64,000 nt of DNA from Curtobacterium sp. ER1/6 (GTDB lineage Bacteria > Actinomycetota > Actinomycetes > Actinomycetales > Microbacteriaceae): positions 62,001 to 126,000 of the forward strand of contig NZ_MJAK01000001.1 of NCBI RefSeq assembly GCF_001742745.1, written 5' to 3'. The translations under genes were made by a program, and so were the position numbers. The notes beneath the pieces are model-generated. The model saw only the letters and a program-made list of their open reading frames with translations. It was not told the DNA's origin and did not search any database. Position 1 is the first letter of the stretch; each line of letters begins with the position of its first letter. Positions 7,364-16,257 of this stretch are shown in pieces.

Positions 7364-8803
7364 GTGTCGAACACGTCCACCCAGCACGGCGAGGACCGTG
7401 CGTTCAAGGGGAAGGTCACCCTGTTCGCCATCGCGGCGGCAGTCGGTGGGTTCCTCTTCGGATTCGACTCCTCCGTCATCAACGGAGCCGTCGACGCGAT
7501 CAAGGGCGAGTTCGGCCTGTCCGACGCCGCCAGCGGCTTCGCGGTCGCGTCCGCGCTCATCGGCTGTGCCTTCGGCGCCTACTTCGCCGGCCGCCTGGCC
7601 GACCGCTGGGGTCGCACCCGCGTGATGTTCTGGGCAGCCGTGCTGTTCTTCGTCAGCTCGATCGGCTCGGCGTTCGCGTTCGCGACCTGGGACCTCGTGA
7701 TCTGGCGCCTGGTCGGCGGTCTCGGCATCGGCACCGCGTCGGTCATCGCCCCCGCGTACATCTCCGAGGTGTCCCCGAAGGCCATCCGCGGCCGTCTGGC
7801 GTCGTTCCAGCAGCTCGCGATCACGCTCGGCATCTTCGCCGCCCTGCTGTCCGACCAGCTCTTCGCGGTCACGGCCGGCGGAGCCTCGGAGCAGGTCCTC
7901 GGCCTCGCGGCCTGGCGCTGGATGTTCCTCGTCGGCGTCGTCCCGTCGGTCGTCTACGGCGTGCTCGCCATCACCCTGCCGGAGTCGCCGCGCTTCCTGC
8001 TCGCCAAGGGCCGGAAGGACGACGCCCGCGACGTCATGGGCAAGATCGTGCCGCGTGACACGGTGAACACGAGCCTCGAGGAGATCCAGGACGGCATCGA
8101 GAAGGAGGCCACCGAGAAGAAGGGCTCGATCCGGGGCAACCGCTTCGGGCTCCAGCCGATCGTCTGGGTCGGCATCATCCTCGCCGTCCTGCAGCAGTTC
8201 GTCGGGATCAACGTCATCTTCTACTACTCGACCACGCTCTGGCAGGCGGTCGGGTTCAAGGAGGAGCAGTCCTTCCTCATCTCGACGATCACCTCGGTGG
8301 TCAACGTCGCCGTGACCTTCATCGCGATCTTCACGGTGGACAAGCTCGGCCGGAAGCCGCTGCTCGTCGCCGGGTCGTCGGGCATGTTCGTGTCGCTGAC
8401 GATGGTCGCGATCGCGTTCTCGCAGGCGTCGATCGTCGACGGTGAGCCGCAGCTCCCCGGCGCGTGGGGCGTCATCGCGCTGATCTTCGCGAACCTGTTC
8501 GTCGTGTCGTTCGGCGCCACGTGGGGCCCGCTCATGTGGGTGCTCCTCGGCGAGATGTTCCCGAACCGCATCCGTGCGACCGCGCTCGGCATCGGCTCGG
8601 CCGCCAACTGGGTCGCGAACTTCGTCGTCACGATCTCGTTCCCGGTGCTGTCCGGCTTCAACCTGACGGTCACCTACGGCATCTACGCCCTGTTCGCCCT
8701 GCTCTCCCTCTTCTTCGTCATCGCGAAGATCCCGGAGACGAAGGGCCGCTCGCTCGAGGAGATGGGCATCACGGCGGAGGGCGAGACGGTCTCCGCGAAG
8801 TAG
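7364..8803 (+). CDS. MFS sugar porter (sugar:H+ symporter type)
   Basis: Twelve-helix transporter of the sugar porter family (XylE/GalP/GLUT type), 479 residues, that imports a monosaccharide. Signatures are GGFLFGFDSSVINGAV in helix 1, GRLADRWGRTRVM in loop 2-3, LPESPRFLLAKGR after helix 6, and PETKGRSLEEM at the C-terminus. The substrate cannot be read from sequence. GTG 7364 follows GGAGC. It lies between two genes that are usually close together, the M23-like gene and rpsB, so it may be an insertion in this lineage (inference). Hairpin 8826-8870 terminates it. Confidence 0.93.
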   Translation: MSNTSTQHGEDRAFKGKVTLFAIAAAVGGFLFGFDSSVINGAVDAIKGEFGLSDAASGFAVASALIGCAFGAYFAGRLADRWGRTRVMFWAAVLFFVSSIGSAFAFATWDLVIWRLVGGLGIGTASVIAPAYISEVSPKAIRGRLASFQQLAITLGIFAALLSDQLFAVTAGGASEQVLGLAAWRWMFLVGVVPSVVYGVLAITLPESPRFLLAKGRKDDARDVMGKIVPRDTVNTSLEEIQDGIEKEATEKKGSIRGNRFGLQPIVWVGIILAVLQQFVGINVIFYYSTTLWQAVGFKEEQSFLISTITSVVNVAVTFIAIFTVDKLGRKPLLVAGSSGMFVSLTMVAIAFSQASIVDGEPQLPGAWGVIALIFANLFVVSFGATWGPLMWVLLGEMFPNRIRATALGIGSAANWVANFVVTISFPVLSGFNLTVTYGIYALFALLSLFFVIAKIPETKGRSLEEMGITAEGETVSAK

Positions 8804-8825
8804 CGGGGACCGAGCGTCACCACCT

Positions 8826-8870
8826 GACGGGAGGCGCGGTGCGGGTCGGACCTGCACCGCGCCTCCCGTC
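8826..8870 (+). terminator. GGGAGGC hairpin, copy 1 (after transporter)
   Basis: Perfect 17-bp stem (8826-8842 with 8854-8870, arm GACGGGAGGCGCGGTGC) with an 11-nt loop. It is a member of the repeated hairpin family described in the findings. Confidence 0.85.
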
Positions 8871-8873
8871 TGT

Positions 8874-9073
8874 TAGCATTGCCACCGCAGCGCGCTCCAG
8901 CGCGCTGACTTCGCGCGTCCACTCGCGTTCCCACCGGCCACCGGTCCTGCTCCCACGAGCGGGCGGCCGTGCGGACAGGACGCCAGGGGTCGCGACCACC
9001 GGGTCGCGACCGACACAACCGCAACCGTGCGCACGGCCTGACAGCCGCGCGCCGAGAAACGAGGAGGCACGGC
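8874..9073 (+). promoter_or_regulatory. rpsB promoter and structured leader
   Basis: TAGCAT at 8874-8879 begins four bases after the upstream hairpin, so any -35 box would lie inside the hairpin arm. The leader of about 190 nt holds GCGCGCT inverted repeats (about 8890-8906) and two copies of the palindrome GGTCGCGACC (8988-8997 and 9002-9011). It ends in GAGGAGG before the rpsB ATG. S2 autoregulation through this leader is inferred, not shown. Confidence 0.5.
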
Positions 9074-9976
9074 ATGGCCGTCGTCACCATCCGCCAGCTG
9101 CTCGACAGCGGCGTCCACTTCGGACACCAGACCCGTCGGTGGAACCCGAAGGTGAAGCGCTTCATCCTGGCCGAGCGCTCGGGCATCCACATCATCGACC
9201 TGCAGCAGTCGCTGGCCTACATCGACCGCGCGTACGACTTCGTCAAGGAGACGGTCGCGCACGGTGGCACGATCCTCTTCGTGGGCACCAAGAAGCAGGC
9301 GCAGGGCTCCATCGCCGAGCAGGCGACCCGCGTCGGCCAGCCGTACGTCAACCAGCGTTGGCTCGGCGGTCTGCTCACGAACTTCCAGACGGTCTCCAAG
9401 CGCCTCGCGCGCATGAAGGAGCTCGAGGAGATCGACTTCGACGACACGACGAAGGGCTTCACCAAGAAGGAGCTCCTCATCAAGAAGCGCGAGCTGGACA
9501 AGCTCCACAAGACCCTCGGTGGTATCCGCAACCTCACGCGGACCCCGAGCGCGCTCTGGATCGTCGACACGAAGAAGGAGCACCTCGCCGTCGACGAGGC
9601 GCAGAAGCTCGGGATCCCGGTCATCGGCATCCTCGACACCAACTGCGACCCCGACGAGATCACCTACCCGATCCCGGGCAACGACGACGCCATCCGCTCC
9701 GTCGGTCTCCTCACCCGCATCGTCGCCGACGCGGCGGCCGAGGGCCTGAAGACCCGCCACAACGGTGGCGACGAGGAAGAGGCCGAGCCGCTGGCCGAGT
9801 GGGAGCAGGAGCTCCTCGCCGGCCAGACGCAGGGCGAGGGCGCGACAGTCCAGGAGAACGACGCCGACGCGCAGGTCGCCGACAAGGAGATCGGCGAGCC
9901 GATCGCCGACGCCGACAAGAACGCGGAGCCGACGGCCGAGGCCGCCGCCGCCGCAGAGGCCACCCCGGCCGAGTGA
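9074..9976 (+). CDS. rpsB: 30S ribosomal protein S2
   Basis: Component of the small ribosomal subunit that binds near the mRNA exit side and helps recruit S1. The 300-residue product opens [26 protein letters not shown] and contains [19 protein letters not shown] and [10 protein letters not shown], all conserved in S2. The C-terminus extends about 65 residues beyond the core as an Ala/Glu-rich acidic tail, as in other Actinobacteria. The ATG is preceded by GAGGAGG. tsf follows after 81 bp. Confidence 0.98.
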   Translation: MAVVTIRQLLDSGVHFGHQTRRWNPKVKRFILAERSGIHIIDLQQSLAYIDRAYDFVKETVAHGGTILFVGTKKQAQGSIAEQATRVGQPYVNQRWLGGLLTNFQTVSKRLARMKELEEIDFDDTTKGFTKKELLIKKRELDKLHKTLGGIRNLTRTPSALWIVDTKKEHLAVDEAQKLGIPVIGILDTNCDPDEITYPIPGNDDAIRSVGLLTRIVADAAAEGLKTRHNGGDEEEAEPLAEWEQELLAGQTQGEGATVQENDADAQVADKEIGEPIADADKNAEPTAEAAAAAEATPAE

Positions 9977-9982
9977 CCACCG

Positions 9983-10012
9983 GGGGCGCCGGGCCGGACG
10001 GCTCGGCGCCCC
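9983..10012 (+). terminator. rpsB-tsf intergenic hairpin
   Basis: Nine-bp stem GGGGCGCCG / CGGCGCCCC (9983-9991 with 10004-10012), followed by a pyrimidine-rich tract CTTCCTTCTCTCTC. Possible attenuator or processing site between rpsB and tsf. Confidence 0.5.
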
Positions 10013-10057
10013 TTCCTTCTCTCTCGAACACACACAGTCCAGAAAGGACTCCAGTCA

Positions 10058-10885
10058 ATGGCCAACTACAGCCTTGCTGACGTGAAGAAGCTCCGTGAGG
10101 ACCTCGGGGCCGGCATGATGGACGCCAAGAACGCCCTCGTCGAGGCCGACGGCGACTACGACAAGGCCGTCGAGCTCCTCCGCATCAAGGGCGCGAAGGC
10201 CGTCGCCAAGCGCGACGACCGTGCGACCTCCGAGGGTGTCGTCGTCGCGTCGACCGAGGGCGGCGCCACGACCGTCGTCGAGCTCGCCAGCGAGACCGAC
10301 TTCGTCGCGAAGAACGAGAAGTTCACCACCCTCGCCGACAAGGTCGTCGCCGCGGTCGCCGCCGCCGGTGCGTCCGACGTCGAGGCCGGCAACGCCGCGC
10401 CGCTCGACGGCAAGACGGTCGCCGAGGTCATCGACGAGGCCGCCGCCGCGCTCGGCGAGAAGCTCGCGCTCCGCACGGTCACCCGTGTCGAGGGCGACGC
10501 CTTCGAGGTCTACCTGCACAAGACCAGCCAGGACCTGCCGCCGCAGATCGCCGTCGTCATCGCCTACTCGGGCTCGGACGCCGCCGAGGCGCGCTCCATC
10601 GCGCAGCACGTCGCGTTCGCCAACCCGACGTACCTCACGCGCGACGAGATCCCGGCCGAGGCGATCGAGAAGGAGCGCGCGACCGTCGAGGCAATCACGC
10701 GCGAGGAGGGCAAGCCGGAGGCCGCCCTCCCGAAGATCGTCGAGGGTCGCCTCAACGCCTACCGCAAGCAGGTCGCGCTCCTCGAGCAGGACTACGCGAA
10801 GGACAACAAGCTGTCCGTCGCGAAGGCCGCCGAGAACGCCGGCATCACGATCCAGGGCTTCGCCCGCGTCAAGGTCGGCGCGTAA
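10058..10885 (+). CDS. tsf: Elongation factor Ts
   Basis: Nucleotide-exchange factor for EF-Tu. The 275-residue product has the N-terminal UBA-like domain with the signature LREDLGAGMMDAKNALVEADGDYDKAVE and the core motif ELASETDFVAKNEKF that contacts EF-Tu. AGAAAGGA (10040-10047) lies upstream of the ATG. Length and order after rpsB are typical. A strong terminator follows. Confidence 0.98.
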   Translation: MANYSLADVKKLREDLGAGMMDAKNALVEADGDYDKAVELLRIKGAKAVAKRDDRATSEGVVVASTEGGATTVVELASETDFVAKNEKFTTLADKVVAAVAAAGASDVEAGNAAPLDGKTVAEVIDEAAAALGEKLALRTVTRVEGDAFEVYLHKTSQDLPPQIAVVIAYSGSDAAEARSIAQHVAFANPTYLTRDEIPAEAIEKERATVEAITREEGKPEAALPKIVEGRLNAYRKQVALLEQDYAKDNKLSVAKAAENAGITIQGFARVKVGA

Positions 10886-10895
10886 CGAACCCGTG

Positions 10896-10935
10896 ACGGG
10901 GCTCGGAACCACATCGGTTCCGGGCCCCGTTTTCT
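10896..10935 (+). terminator. Rho-independent terminator after tsf
   Basis: Fifteen-position stem ACGGGGCTCGGAACC (10896-10910) against GGTTCCGGGCCCCGT (10916-10930), with one mismatch, a 5-nt loop and TTTTCT after it. It is the most canonical terminator in the window. Confidence 0.9.
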
Positions 10936-11040
10936 ACGCGCTGCGACACGCGCGGACCCGGCCGGGAGGCACGACCTCCTCCGCCGGACCGGCTGCGGCC
11001 GGGTAGATTCCCACGAGACATTCGACGAAGGGTGCGCCAC

Positions 11041-11760
11041 ATGACGAACGAGAAGACCGGACGCCGCCGGGTCCTGCTGAAGCTGTCGGGGGAGGCGTTC
11101 GGAGCCGGGTCCCTCGGGGTGAACCCGGACGTCATCAGCACCATCGCCAAGGAGATCGCCGCGGCCGCGCAGGACGTCGAGGTCGCGATCGTGGTCGGCG
11201 GGGGCAACTTCTTCCGCGGCGCCGAGCTGTCGCAGCGAGGCATGGACCGCGGTCGTGCCGACTACATGGGCATGCTCGGCACCGTGATGAACGCGCTCGC
11301 GCTCCAGGACTTCCTCGAGCAGGCCGGTGCCGCCACGCGCGTGCAGTCCGCGATCAGCATGACCCAGGTCGCGGAGCCGTACATCCCGCGTCGCGCCGAG
11401 CGCCACCTGGAGAAGGGCCGCATCGTCATCTTCGGTGCCGGCGCGGGCCTGCCCTACTTCTCGACCGACACCGTCGCGGCGCAGCGTGCGCTCGAGATCG
11501 ACGCGCACGAGGTCCTCGTCGCGAAGAACGGCGTCGACGGGGTGTACACCGCCGACCCGAAGAAGGACGCCACCGCCGAGAAGCTCCACCACGTGACCTA
11601 CCAGGACGCGCTGCTGCAGGGCCTCAAGGTCGTCGACGCGACGGCGTTCTCGCTCTGCATGGACAACGGCATGCCGATGCACGTCTTCGGCATGGAGGGC
11701 GAGGGCAACGTGGCCGCCGCGATCCGTGGGGAGCGCATCGGCACGGTCGTCAGCAACTGA
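11041..11760 (+). CDS. pyrH: UMP kinase
   Basis: Phosphorylates UMP to UDP in pyrimidine nucleotide synthesis and belongs to the amino-acid kinase family. The 239-residue product has [12 protein letters not shown] near the N-terminus, [30 protein letters not shown], the ATP-site segment [21 protein letters not shown] and the Lys/Asp-containing [18 protein letters not shown] 11041 is preferred to the in-frame GTG 11032 because of the AAGG at 11026-11029. TAGATT at 11004-11009 is a likely -10. Confidence 0.97.
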   Translation: MTNEKTGRRRVLLKLSGEAFGAGSLGVNPDVISTIAKEIAAAAQDVEVAIVVGGGNFFRGAELSQRGMDRGRADYMGMLGTVMNALALQDFLEQAGAATRVQSAISMTQVAEPYIPRRAERHLEKGRIVIFGAGAGLPYFSTDTVAAQRALEIDAHEVLVAKNGVDGVYTADPKKDATAEKLHHVTYQDALLQGLKVVDATAFSLCMDNGMPMHVFGMEGEGNVAAAIRGERIGTVVSN

Positions 11761-11805
11761 GCCGCACGCTGACTAGACTCGACGCAGTACCGAAGGAGAA
11801 CCACC

Positions 11806-12360
11806 GTGATCAGTGATGTCCTGACCGAAGCCACCGAGAAGATGGCGAAGGCCGTCGACGTCGCCAAGGACGACTTCGCGACCGTCCGTACCGGACGCAT
11901 CAACGCCGCCCTCTTCCAGAAGATCCCGGTCGACTACTACGGCACGCCGACGCCGCTCGCGCAGCTGGCGTCGCTCCAGACGCCCGAGGCACGCACGCTC
12001 ATCGTCACGCCGTACGACAAGTCGGCCCTCAAGGAGATCGAGCGCGCGATCGCGACGTTCCCGAACCTCGGCGCCAGCCCGTCGAACGACGGCGAGATCG
12101 TCCGCGTGACGATCCCGGAGCTCACGCAGGACCGCCGCAAGGAGTTCGTGAAGCTCGTGCGCGGCAAGGGCGAGGACCACAAGGTCGTCATCCGCAACAT
12201 CCGCCGCAAGGCCAAGGACGACCTCGACGCGCTGAAGGGCGAGATCTCGGACGACGAGATCAGCCGTGGCGACAAGGACCTCGAGAGCCTGACGAAGAAG
12301 CACGTCGACCAGATCGACGACGCGCTGAAGAAGAAGGAAGCCGAACTCCTCGAGGTCTGA
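11806..12360 (+). CDS. frr: Ribosome recycling factor
   Basis: Splits post-termination ribosomes with EF-G. The 184-residue product has typical RRF features: [51 protein letters not shown], and [37 protein letters not shown]. The GTG start follows GAAGGAGAA (11791-11799). TAGACT at 11774-11779 is a likely -10. The stop overlaps the ATG of cdsA (TGATG), giving coupling. Confidence 0.97.
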   Translation: MISDVLTEATEKMAKAVDVAKDDFATVRTGRINAALFQKIPVDYYGTPTPLAQLASLQTPEARTLIVTPYDKSALKEIERAIATFPNLGASPSNDGEIVRVTIPELTQDRRKEFVKLVRGKGEDHKVVIRNIRRKAKDDLDALKGEISDDEISRGDKDLESLTKKHVDQIDDALKKKEAELLEV

Positions 12361-13370
12361 TGCGTCTCCCCGAGCCGGGCGGTGACCGCCCCACCCCACC
12401 GCGCCCGTCCGCGTCCGAGTCGACCGCGAAGAAGGGGCTCCGCCAGGACTTCGACGCCCGTGCCCGTGCGGCACGCGCCGACTTCGAGGCGCAGCTCCGG
12501 CAGCGGAAGGCCGACCTCGGTGCGCGCAACGAGGCCCTGACGGCGCGGACCGGCCGGAACCTGCCCGCGGCGATCGGGATCGCCCTGGCGTTCGCGGTCG
12601 TCATGCTGGGGTCGCTCCTGCTGTGGACGCCGTCGTTCATGGTCGTCGCCGCGTTCCTGCTCGGCGTGGCCGTCTACGAGCTCACGAGCGCCATGCGCTT
12701 CGCGGGTCGAGACGTCCCGCGCATCCCGAGCGTCGCGGTGAGCGTCGCGATCGTGCCCGCCGCCTTCCTGGGCGGGCAGGTCGCGGCGCTGTTCACGCTG
12801 CTCGGCGGCATCGTCCTCGTGTCGCTCTGGCGACTGGTCGAGGTAGCCGTCGCCCGCGACAAGCCACCGGCCGGGCACGTCGTCCGCGACCTGACGAACG
12901 GCCTGTTCGCCCAGGCGTACGTGAGCCTGCTCGGTGCCTGCGTGGTCCTGCTGTCGGCGCAGCCGAGCGGCCCGCTCTGGGTGATCGCGTTCATCCTCGT
13001 GGTCGTGGCGGTCGACACCGGTGCCTACGCGACGGGGCTGAACCTGGGCAAGCACCCCATGGCACCGCGGATCAGCCCGAAGAAGACGTGGGAGGGCTTC
13101 GCCGGCTCGGTCGCCGCGAGCATCCTCGTCGGCATCCTCGTCACCTGGCTCATGCTCGGCCTGCCCTGGTGGACCGGCATCGTCCTCGGCGTGCTGATCT
13201 CGGGCTCCGCGACGCTCGGCGACCTGACCGAGTCGATGATCAAGCGCGACCTCGGGATCAAGGACATCTCGTCGTTCCTGCCCGGTCACGGCGGGTTGCT
13301 CGACCGGATCGACAGCATCCTGCCGTCGGCGGCCGTCGGCTACGTGATGTACCTCGTCATCGTCCACTGA
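12360..13370 (+). CDS. cdsA: Phosphatidate cytidylyltransferase
   Basis: Integral membrane enzyme that makes CDP-diacylglycerol from CTP and phosphatidate for phospholipid synthesis. The 336-residue product starts with a hydrophilic, Arg/Ala-rich extension of about 60 residues. Several hydrophobic helices follow from LPAAIGIALAFAVVMLGSLLLW. The family signature is complete: KTWEGFAGS, then SMIKRDLGIKD and LPGHGGLLDRIDS near the C-terminus. The start overlaps the frr stop. Confidence 0.96.
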   Translation: MRLPEPGGDRPTPPRPSASESTAKKGLRQDFDARARAARADFEAQLRQRKADLGARNEALTARTGRNLPAAIGIALAFAVVMLGSLLLWTPSFMVVAAFLLGVAVYELTSAMRFAGRDVPRIPSVAVSVAIVPAAFLGGQVAALFTLLGGIVLVSLWRLVEVAVARDKPPAGHVVRDLTNGLFAQAYVSLLGACVVLLSAQPSGPLWVIAFILVVVAVDTGAYATGLNLGKHPMAPRISPKKTWEGFAGSVAASILVGILVTWLMLGLPWWTGIVLGVLISGSATLGDLTESMIKRDLGIKDISSFLPGHGGLLDRIDSILPSAAVGYVMYLVIVH

Positions 13371-13457
13371 CGGATCCCTCGAGCGCCCCTCCGCGGCCTG
13401 TGCGGCGAGTTCGCGCGTCCAGGTGGCGCCAGGCTCCGGTGCTGGCAGAATGTCGCC

Positions 13458-14006
13458 GTGGCCACCACCTTCCCCACCGCAGACCGCCGAGCACTCGGGT
13501 ACGACGTCGACGAGGTCGACCGGTTCCTCGAGGACGCCCGCCGTGCGTACACCGCGGCGGACACGGCGCCCGGCATCGAGGCCGCGAAGATCCGCGCCAC
13601 GGCCTTCTCGATGCGCAAGGGCGGGTACTCCACGGCGCACGTCGACGCCGCGCTCGAACGGCTCGAGGACGCCTTCGCCGCCCGGGAGCGTGAGCGCGAG
13701 GTCGCGGAGGTCGGGCAGAAGGCCTGGTACGCCGAGGCCCGCGGCAAGGCCTCGGACGTCGTCGCGCGCCTCGAGCGCCCCACCGGGCAGCGCTTCGCCC
13801 GGACGAGCTTCCTCGGCACCGGGTACCACCCGAAGGACGTGGACGCGTTCGCCGAGCGGCTGGCCGGCTACTTCCGCGACGGCAAGCCGCTGAGCCTGAC
13901 CGAGGTCCGGTCGGTCGTCTTCCGGCCGAAGCACGGCGGCTACCGCGAAGCGCAGGTCGACGCACTGCTCGATGCGGTCGTCGAGGTCATGCTCGCGGTC
14001 CGCTGA
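13458..14006 (+). CDS. DivIVA-domain repeat protein
   Basis: Cytoplasmic protein of 182 residues with repeated short DivIVA-type motifs: ALGYDVDEVDRFLEDAR, FSMRKGGYSTAHVDAALERL, FLGTGYHPKDVDAFAERLAGYF and FRPKHGGYREAQVDALLDAV. The G-Y-x3-x-V-D-x-F/L pattern is the DivIVA-repeat signature of Actinobacteria. A role at the cell pole or septum is inferred only. GTG 13458 lies six bases after CAGAAT with no clear ribosome-binding site. A second, much longer coiled-coil protein with a DivIVA-like N-terminus lies at 16258-18114. Confidence 0.85.
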   Translation: MATTFPTADRRALGYDVDEVDRFLEDARRAYTAADTAPGIEAAKIRATAFSMRKGGYSTAHVDAALERLEDAFAAREREREVAEVGQKAWYAEARGKASDVVARLERPTGQRFARTSFLGTGYHPKDVDAFAERLAGYFRDGKPLSLTEVRSVVFRPKHGGYREAQVDALLDAVVEVMLAVR

Positions 14007-14066
14007 CGACGCGCGGGGGACCGGTGCTTCCCTCCCCGTGACCGTTCCGTTATCCTGGACGGACTC

Positions 14067-15068
14067 ATGGGCAGGCACACGGCAGATCTCAGCTCCGACC
14101 GCGGTACCCGCGAGCACCTCGACCGTCCGGTCGTCGGTGAGCGCCGCGCGGCACGTGACCGACTCCGCACGTCGGAGCACGCGGTTCTCCACGCGACCCC
14201 GCAGGTCGAGACGGCGACGCTGCCGTTCGCCCCGCTGAGCGCGCCCGCGACCACCCGTTCCGCAACGGGGACGCCTGCGACCGGTCCGGTCCCGACCGGC
14301 GCGGTCCTCTCGCGTCCGGCTCCCGCCGACACCGCCCGCGGTCCGCTCGGTGTCCGCTCCGTCAAGCAGGGTCGCGCCGTCGCGCCGGTCGAGCGTGCAC
14401 CGCGCACCGTCAACTCGGTCATCCGCGGCCGGGGCACGATCCCCGTGCTGTCCTTCGTGGCCGTCTTCGGGTTCGTGGGCGGATCGCTCTTCAACCCGAT
14501 GCAGCCCGACGTCGCGCAGGCGGCGGTCACCGCTCCGGTGCTGGTCAAGGCGCCGGTCGAGCCGCAGCAGTACACCGCGCACGGCACGTACGCCGCGTTC
14601 GACCTGACCCGCGACGGGTACGGCGTCACCGTCCCGAAGCCGAAGGTCACCGCACCGCCCGCGACCGACGACACCACCGACGCGACGGACACCGACGCAG
14701 CGAAGGACGGCACGGCGAAGACGGTCGAGCCCTCGAACACCCTCGCGGCAGCGGCGGCGACGCCCGACCCGGGCAGTGCGCAGGCGATCGCCCAGCAGAT
14801 GGTGGCCGACCGCGGGTGGGGTTCCGACCAGTTCAACTGCCTCGTCTCGCTGTGGAACAAGGAGTCGGGCTGGCGCGTCAACGCCTACAACCCGAGTGGT
14901 GCGTACGGCATCCCGCAGTCGCTCCCGGGCAGCAAGATGGCGTCCGCCGGTGCCGACTGGCAGACCAACCCGGCCACGCAGATCACCTGGGGCCTCAACT
15001 ACATCTCCGGCGTCTACGGCACCCCGTGCGGGGCCTGGGCGCACAGCGTCGCCAACAACTGGTACTGA
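14067..15068 (+). CDS. Exported protein with C-terminal lysozyme-like (transglycosylase) domain
   Basis: Protein of 333 residues. A polar N-terminus of about 125 residues precedes one hydrophobic segment (GTIPVLSFVAVFGFVGGSLF). Next come a Pro/Ala/Thr-rich linker and a C-terminal domain QFNCLVSLWNKESGWRVNAYNPSGAYGIPQSLPG, in which the Glu in NKESGW matches the catalytic Glu of peptidoglycan lytic transglycosylases. It ends PCGAWAHSVANNWY, as in related actinobacterial proteins. Probable cell-wall remodelling. TATCCT (14051-14056) stands ten bases before the ATG with no ribosome-binding site. Confidence 0.88.
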   Translation: MGRHTADLSSDRGTREHLDRPVVGERRAARDRLRTSEHAVLHATPQVETATLPFAPLSAPATTRSATGTPATGPVPTGAVLSRPAPADTARGPLGVRSVKQGRAVAPVERAPRTVNSVIRGRGTIPVLSFVAVFGFVGGSLFNPMQPDVAQAAVTAPVLVKAPVEPQQYTAHGTYAAFDLTRDGYGVTVPKPKVTAPPATDDTTDATDTDAAKDGTAKTVEPSNTLAAAAATPDPGSAQAIAQQMVADRGWGSDQFNCLVSLWNKESGWRVNAYNPSGAYGIPQSLPGSKMASAGADWQTNPATQITWGLNYISGVYGTPCGAWAHSVANNWY

Positions 15069-15081
15069 TCGGCGCCCGGGG

Positions 15082-15387
15082 GTGCCGCGCAGCAACCGAC
15101 CGCGGCGGCCCCGCGGCGTCGGGCCGGAGTCGGTCGACGAGGAGACCGGTCTCGACCGGCTGATGAGTTCCTGGCGGCGGACCGAGTTCCGTCGCGGGCG
15201 CGAGTACACCGTGCAGCCGATCTCGTCGGCGTCCGCGCAGAAGGAGTACGTCTGCCCGGGTTGCGGCGGCACGGTGCTCCCGGGGACCGCGCACGTCGTC
15301 GTCTGGCGTGCGGACGGGGTCCTGGGCGACGAGGCCGACCTGGCATCGCGGCGTCACTGGCACAACCACTGCTGGAGCATCGCATGA
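15082..15387 (+). CDS. Small conserved protein with two CxxC/H-rich ends
   Basis: Product of 101 residues starting MPRSNRPRRPRG, with YVCPGCGG and a C-terminal RRHWHNHCWSIA. The two Cys of CPGC plus the His/Cys of HWHNHC could bind a metal. Orthologues in Microbacteriaceae are usually labelled 'ATP/GTP-binding protein', but I see no P-loop. GTG 15082 is chosen because it opens the conserved Arg-rich start 13 bases after the preceding stop. The stop overlaps the ATG of the hydrolase gene (ATGA). Confidence 0.75.
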   Translation: MPRSNRPRRPRGVGPESVDEETGLDRLMSSWRRTEFRRGREYTVQPISSASAQKEYVCPGCGGTVLPGTAHVVVWRADGVLGDEADLASRRHWHNHCWSIA

Positions 15388-16157
15388 GCACTGACGAGAC
15401 GAGCACTGACGAGACGCGCACCGACGAGACGCGCACGGAGATCCGGTCCGGCACCGAGCTCCCGGCACGGCGCACGGACGTCGAGCTGGTCACCGACGAC
15501 CACCTGACGCTCGTTGGGGAGCTGGCCGAGCCGCTCGGACGCCCGGCCCGGGGCACCCTCGTCACCCTGCACCCGCTGCCCACCGCGCAGGGCTTCATGG
15601 ACTCGCACGTGCTCAAGAAGGCCGCGGCCCGGCTGCCCGCCCTCGCGGACATCGCGGTGCTGCGCTTCAACTTCCGGTCGGTGACCTCGCCCCGCGGGAC
15701 GTCGGAGGGTGTCTTCGGGGACGGTGTGTCCGAGGGCTTCGACCTCCGCGCCGCGGTGCACGAGACCGTGGCGCGCGGCCTCCCCACGCCGTGGCTGCTC
15801 GGCTGGTCCTTCGGGACCGAGGTGGTCCTCAAGCACGCGCTCGAGCACGTCGCGTCCGGCGACGTCGCCGGCGTCGTCCTGCTGTCCCCGCCCCTGCACC
15901 GCACGTCGGAGGCGGAACTGGCACGGTGGGCGGACGTCGACGTCCCCGTCGTCGCCCTCGTGCCGGAGCACGACGACTTCCTGCGGCCGGACGAGGCCGT
16001 CGAGCGGTTTGCCGTCGCTCCGAACGTCCGGGTCGTGCCGGTCGCGGGTGCGAAGCACCTGTGGGTGGGGGAGCGGTACGTCCGCATCGTGCTCGACGCG
16101 GTCGCGGACCTCGTGGTGCCGGGCAGCGCGCCGCTCCCGACGCACGTCGACGGCTGA
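15384..16157 (+). CDS. Alpha/beta hydrolase
   Basis: Cytoplasmic serine hydrolase of 257 residues with the alpha/beta fold. The nucleophile elbow is LGWSFGTEV (Ser). The probable acid is Asp in VPEHDDFLRP, and the His is in GAKHLWVG. LHPLPTAQGFMDSHVLKKAAARL resembles the dienelactone-hydrolase-like YceG/KANL group. The substrate is unknown. An N-terminal tandem repeat STDETSTDETRTDETRTE (residues 2-19) precedes the domain. It is unusual and may be dispensable; a later start would remove it. ATG 15384 overlaps the preceding stop. Confidence 0.87.
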   Translation: MSTDETSTDETRTDETRTEIRSGTELPARRTDVELVTDDHLTLVGELAEPLGRPARGTLVTLHPLPTAQGFMDSHVLKKAAARLPALADIAVLRFNFRSVTSPRGTSEGVFGDGVSEGFDLRAAVHETVARGLPTPWLLGWSFGTEVVLKHALEHVASGDVAGVVLLSPPLHRTSEAELARWADVDVPVVALVPEHDDFLRPDEAVERFAVAPNVRVVPVAGAKHLWVGERYVRIVLDAVADLVVPGSAPLPTHVDG

Positions 16158-16188
16158 TCCCGGGTCCGGCCGGCGGGTCGACCCGTCG

Positions 16189-16243
16189 ACGACGTGAGCC
16201 GGACGCGAGGCGCTGGTCGCGCCTCCCGTCCGGCTCACGTCGT
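16189..16243. terminator. GGGAGGC hairpin, copy 2 (convergent genes)
   Basis: Stem of 25 positions with one mismatch (16189-16213 with 16219-16243) and a 5-nt loop TGGTC. It lies between the convergent hydrolase and coiled-coil genes and could terminate both. Confidence 0.85.
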
Positions 16244-16257
16244 GCGGTGGCCCGGTC

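Noticed and set aside
11937-15272. 1111-codon minus-strand open frame across frr, cdsA and the DivIVA-repeat gene
   Set aside because: It is antisense to several clear genes, its product is Arg/Gly/Val/Pro noise without motifs, and such frames arise from third-position G+C bias.
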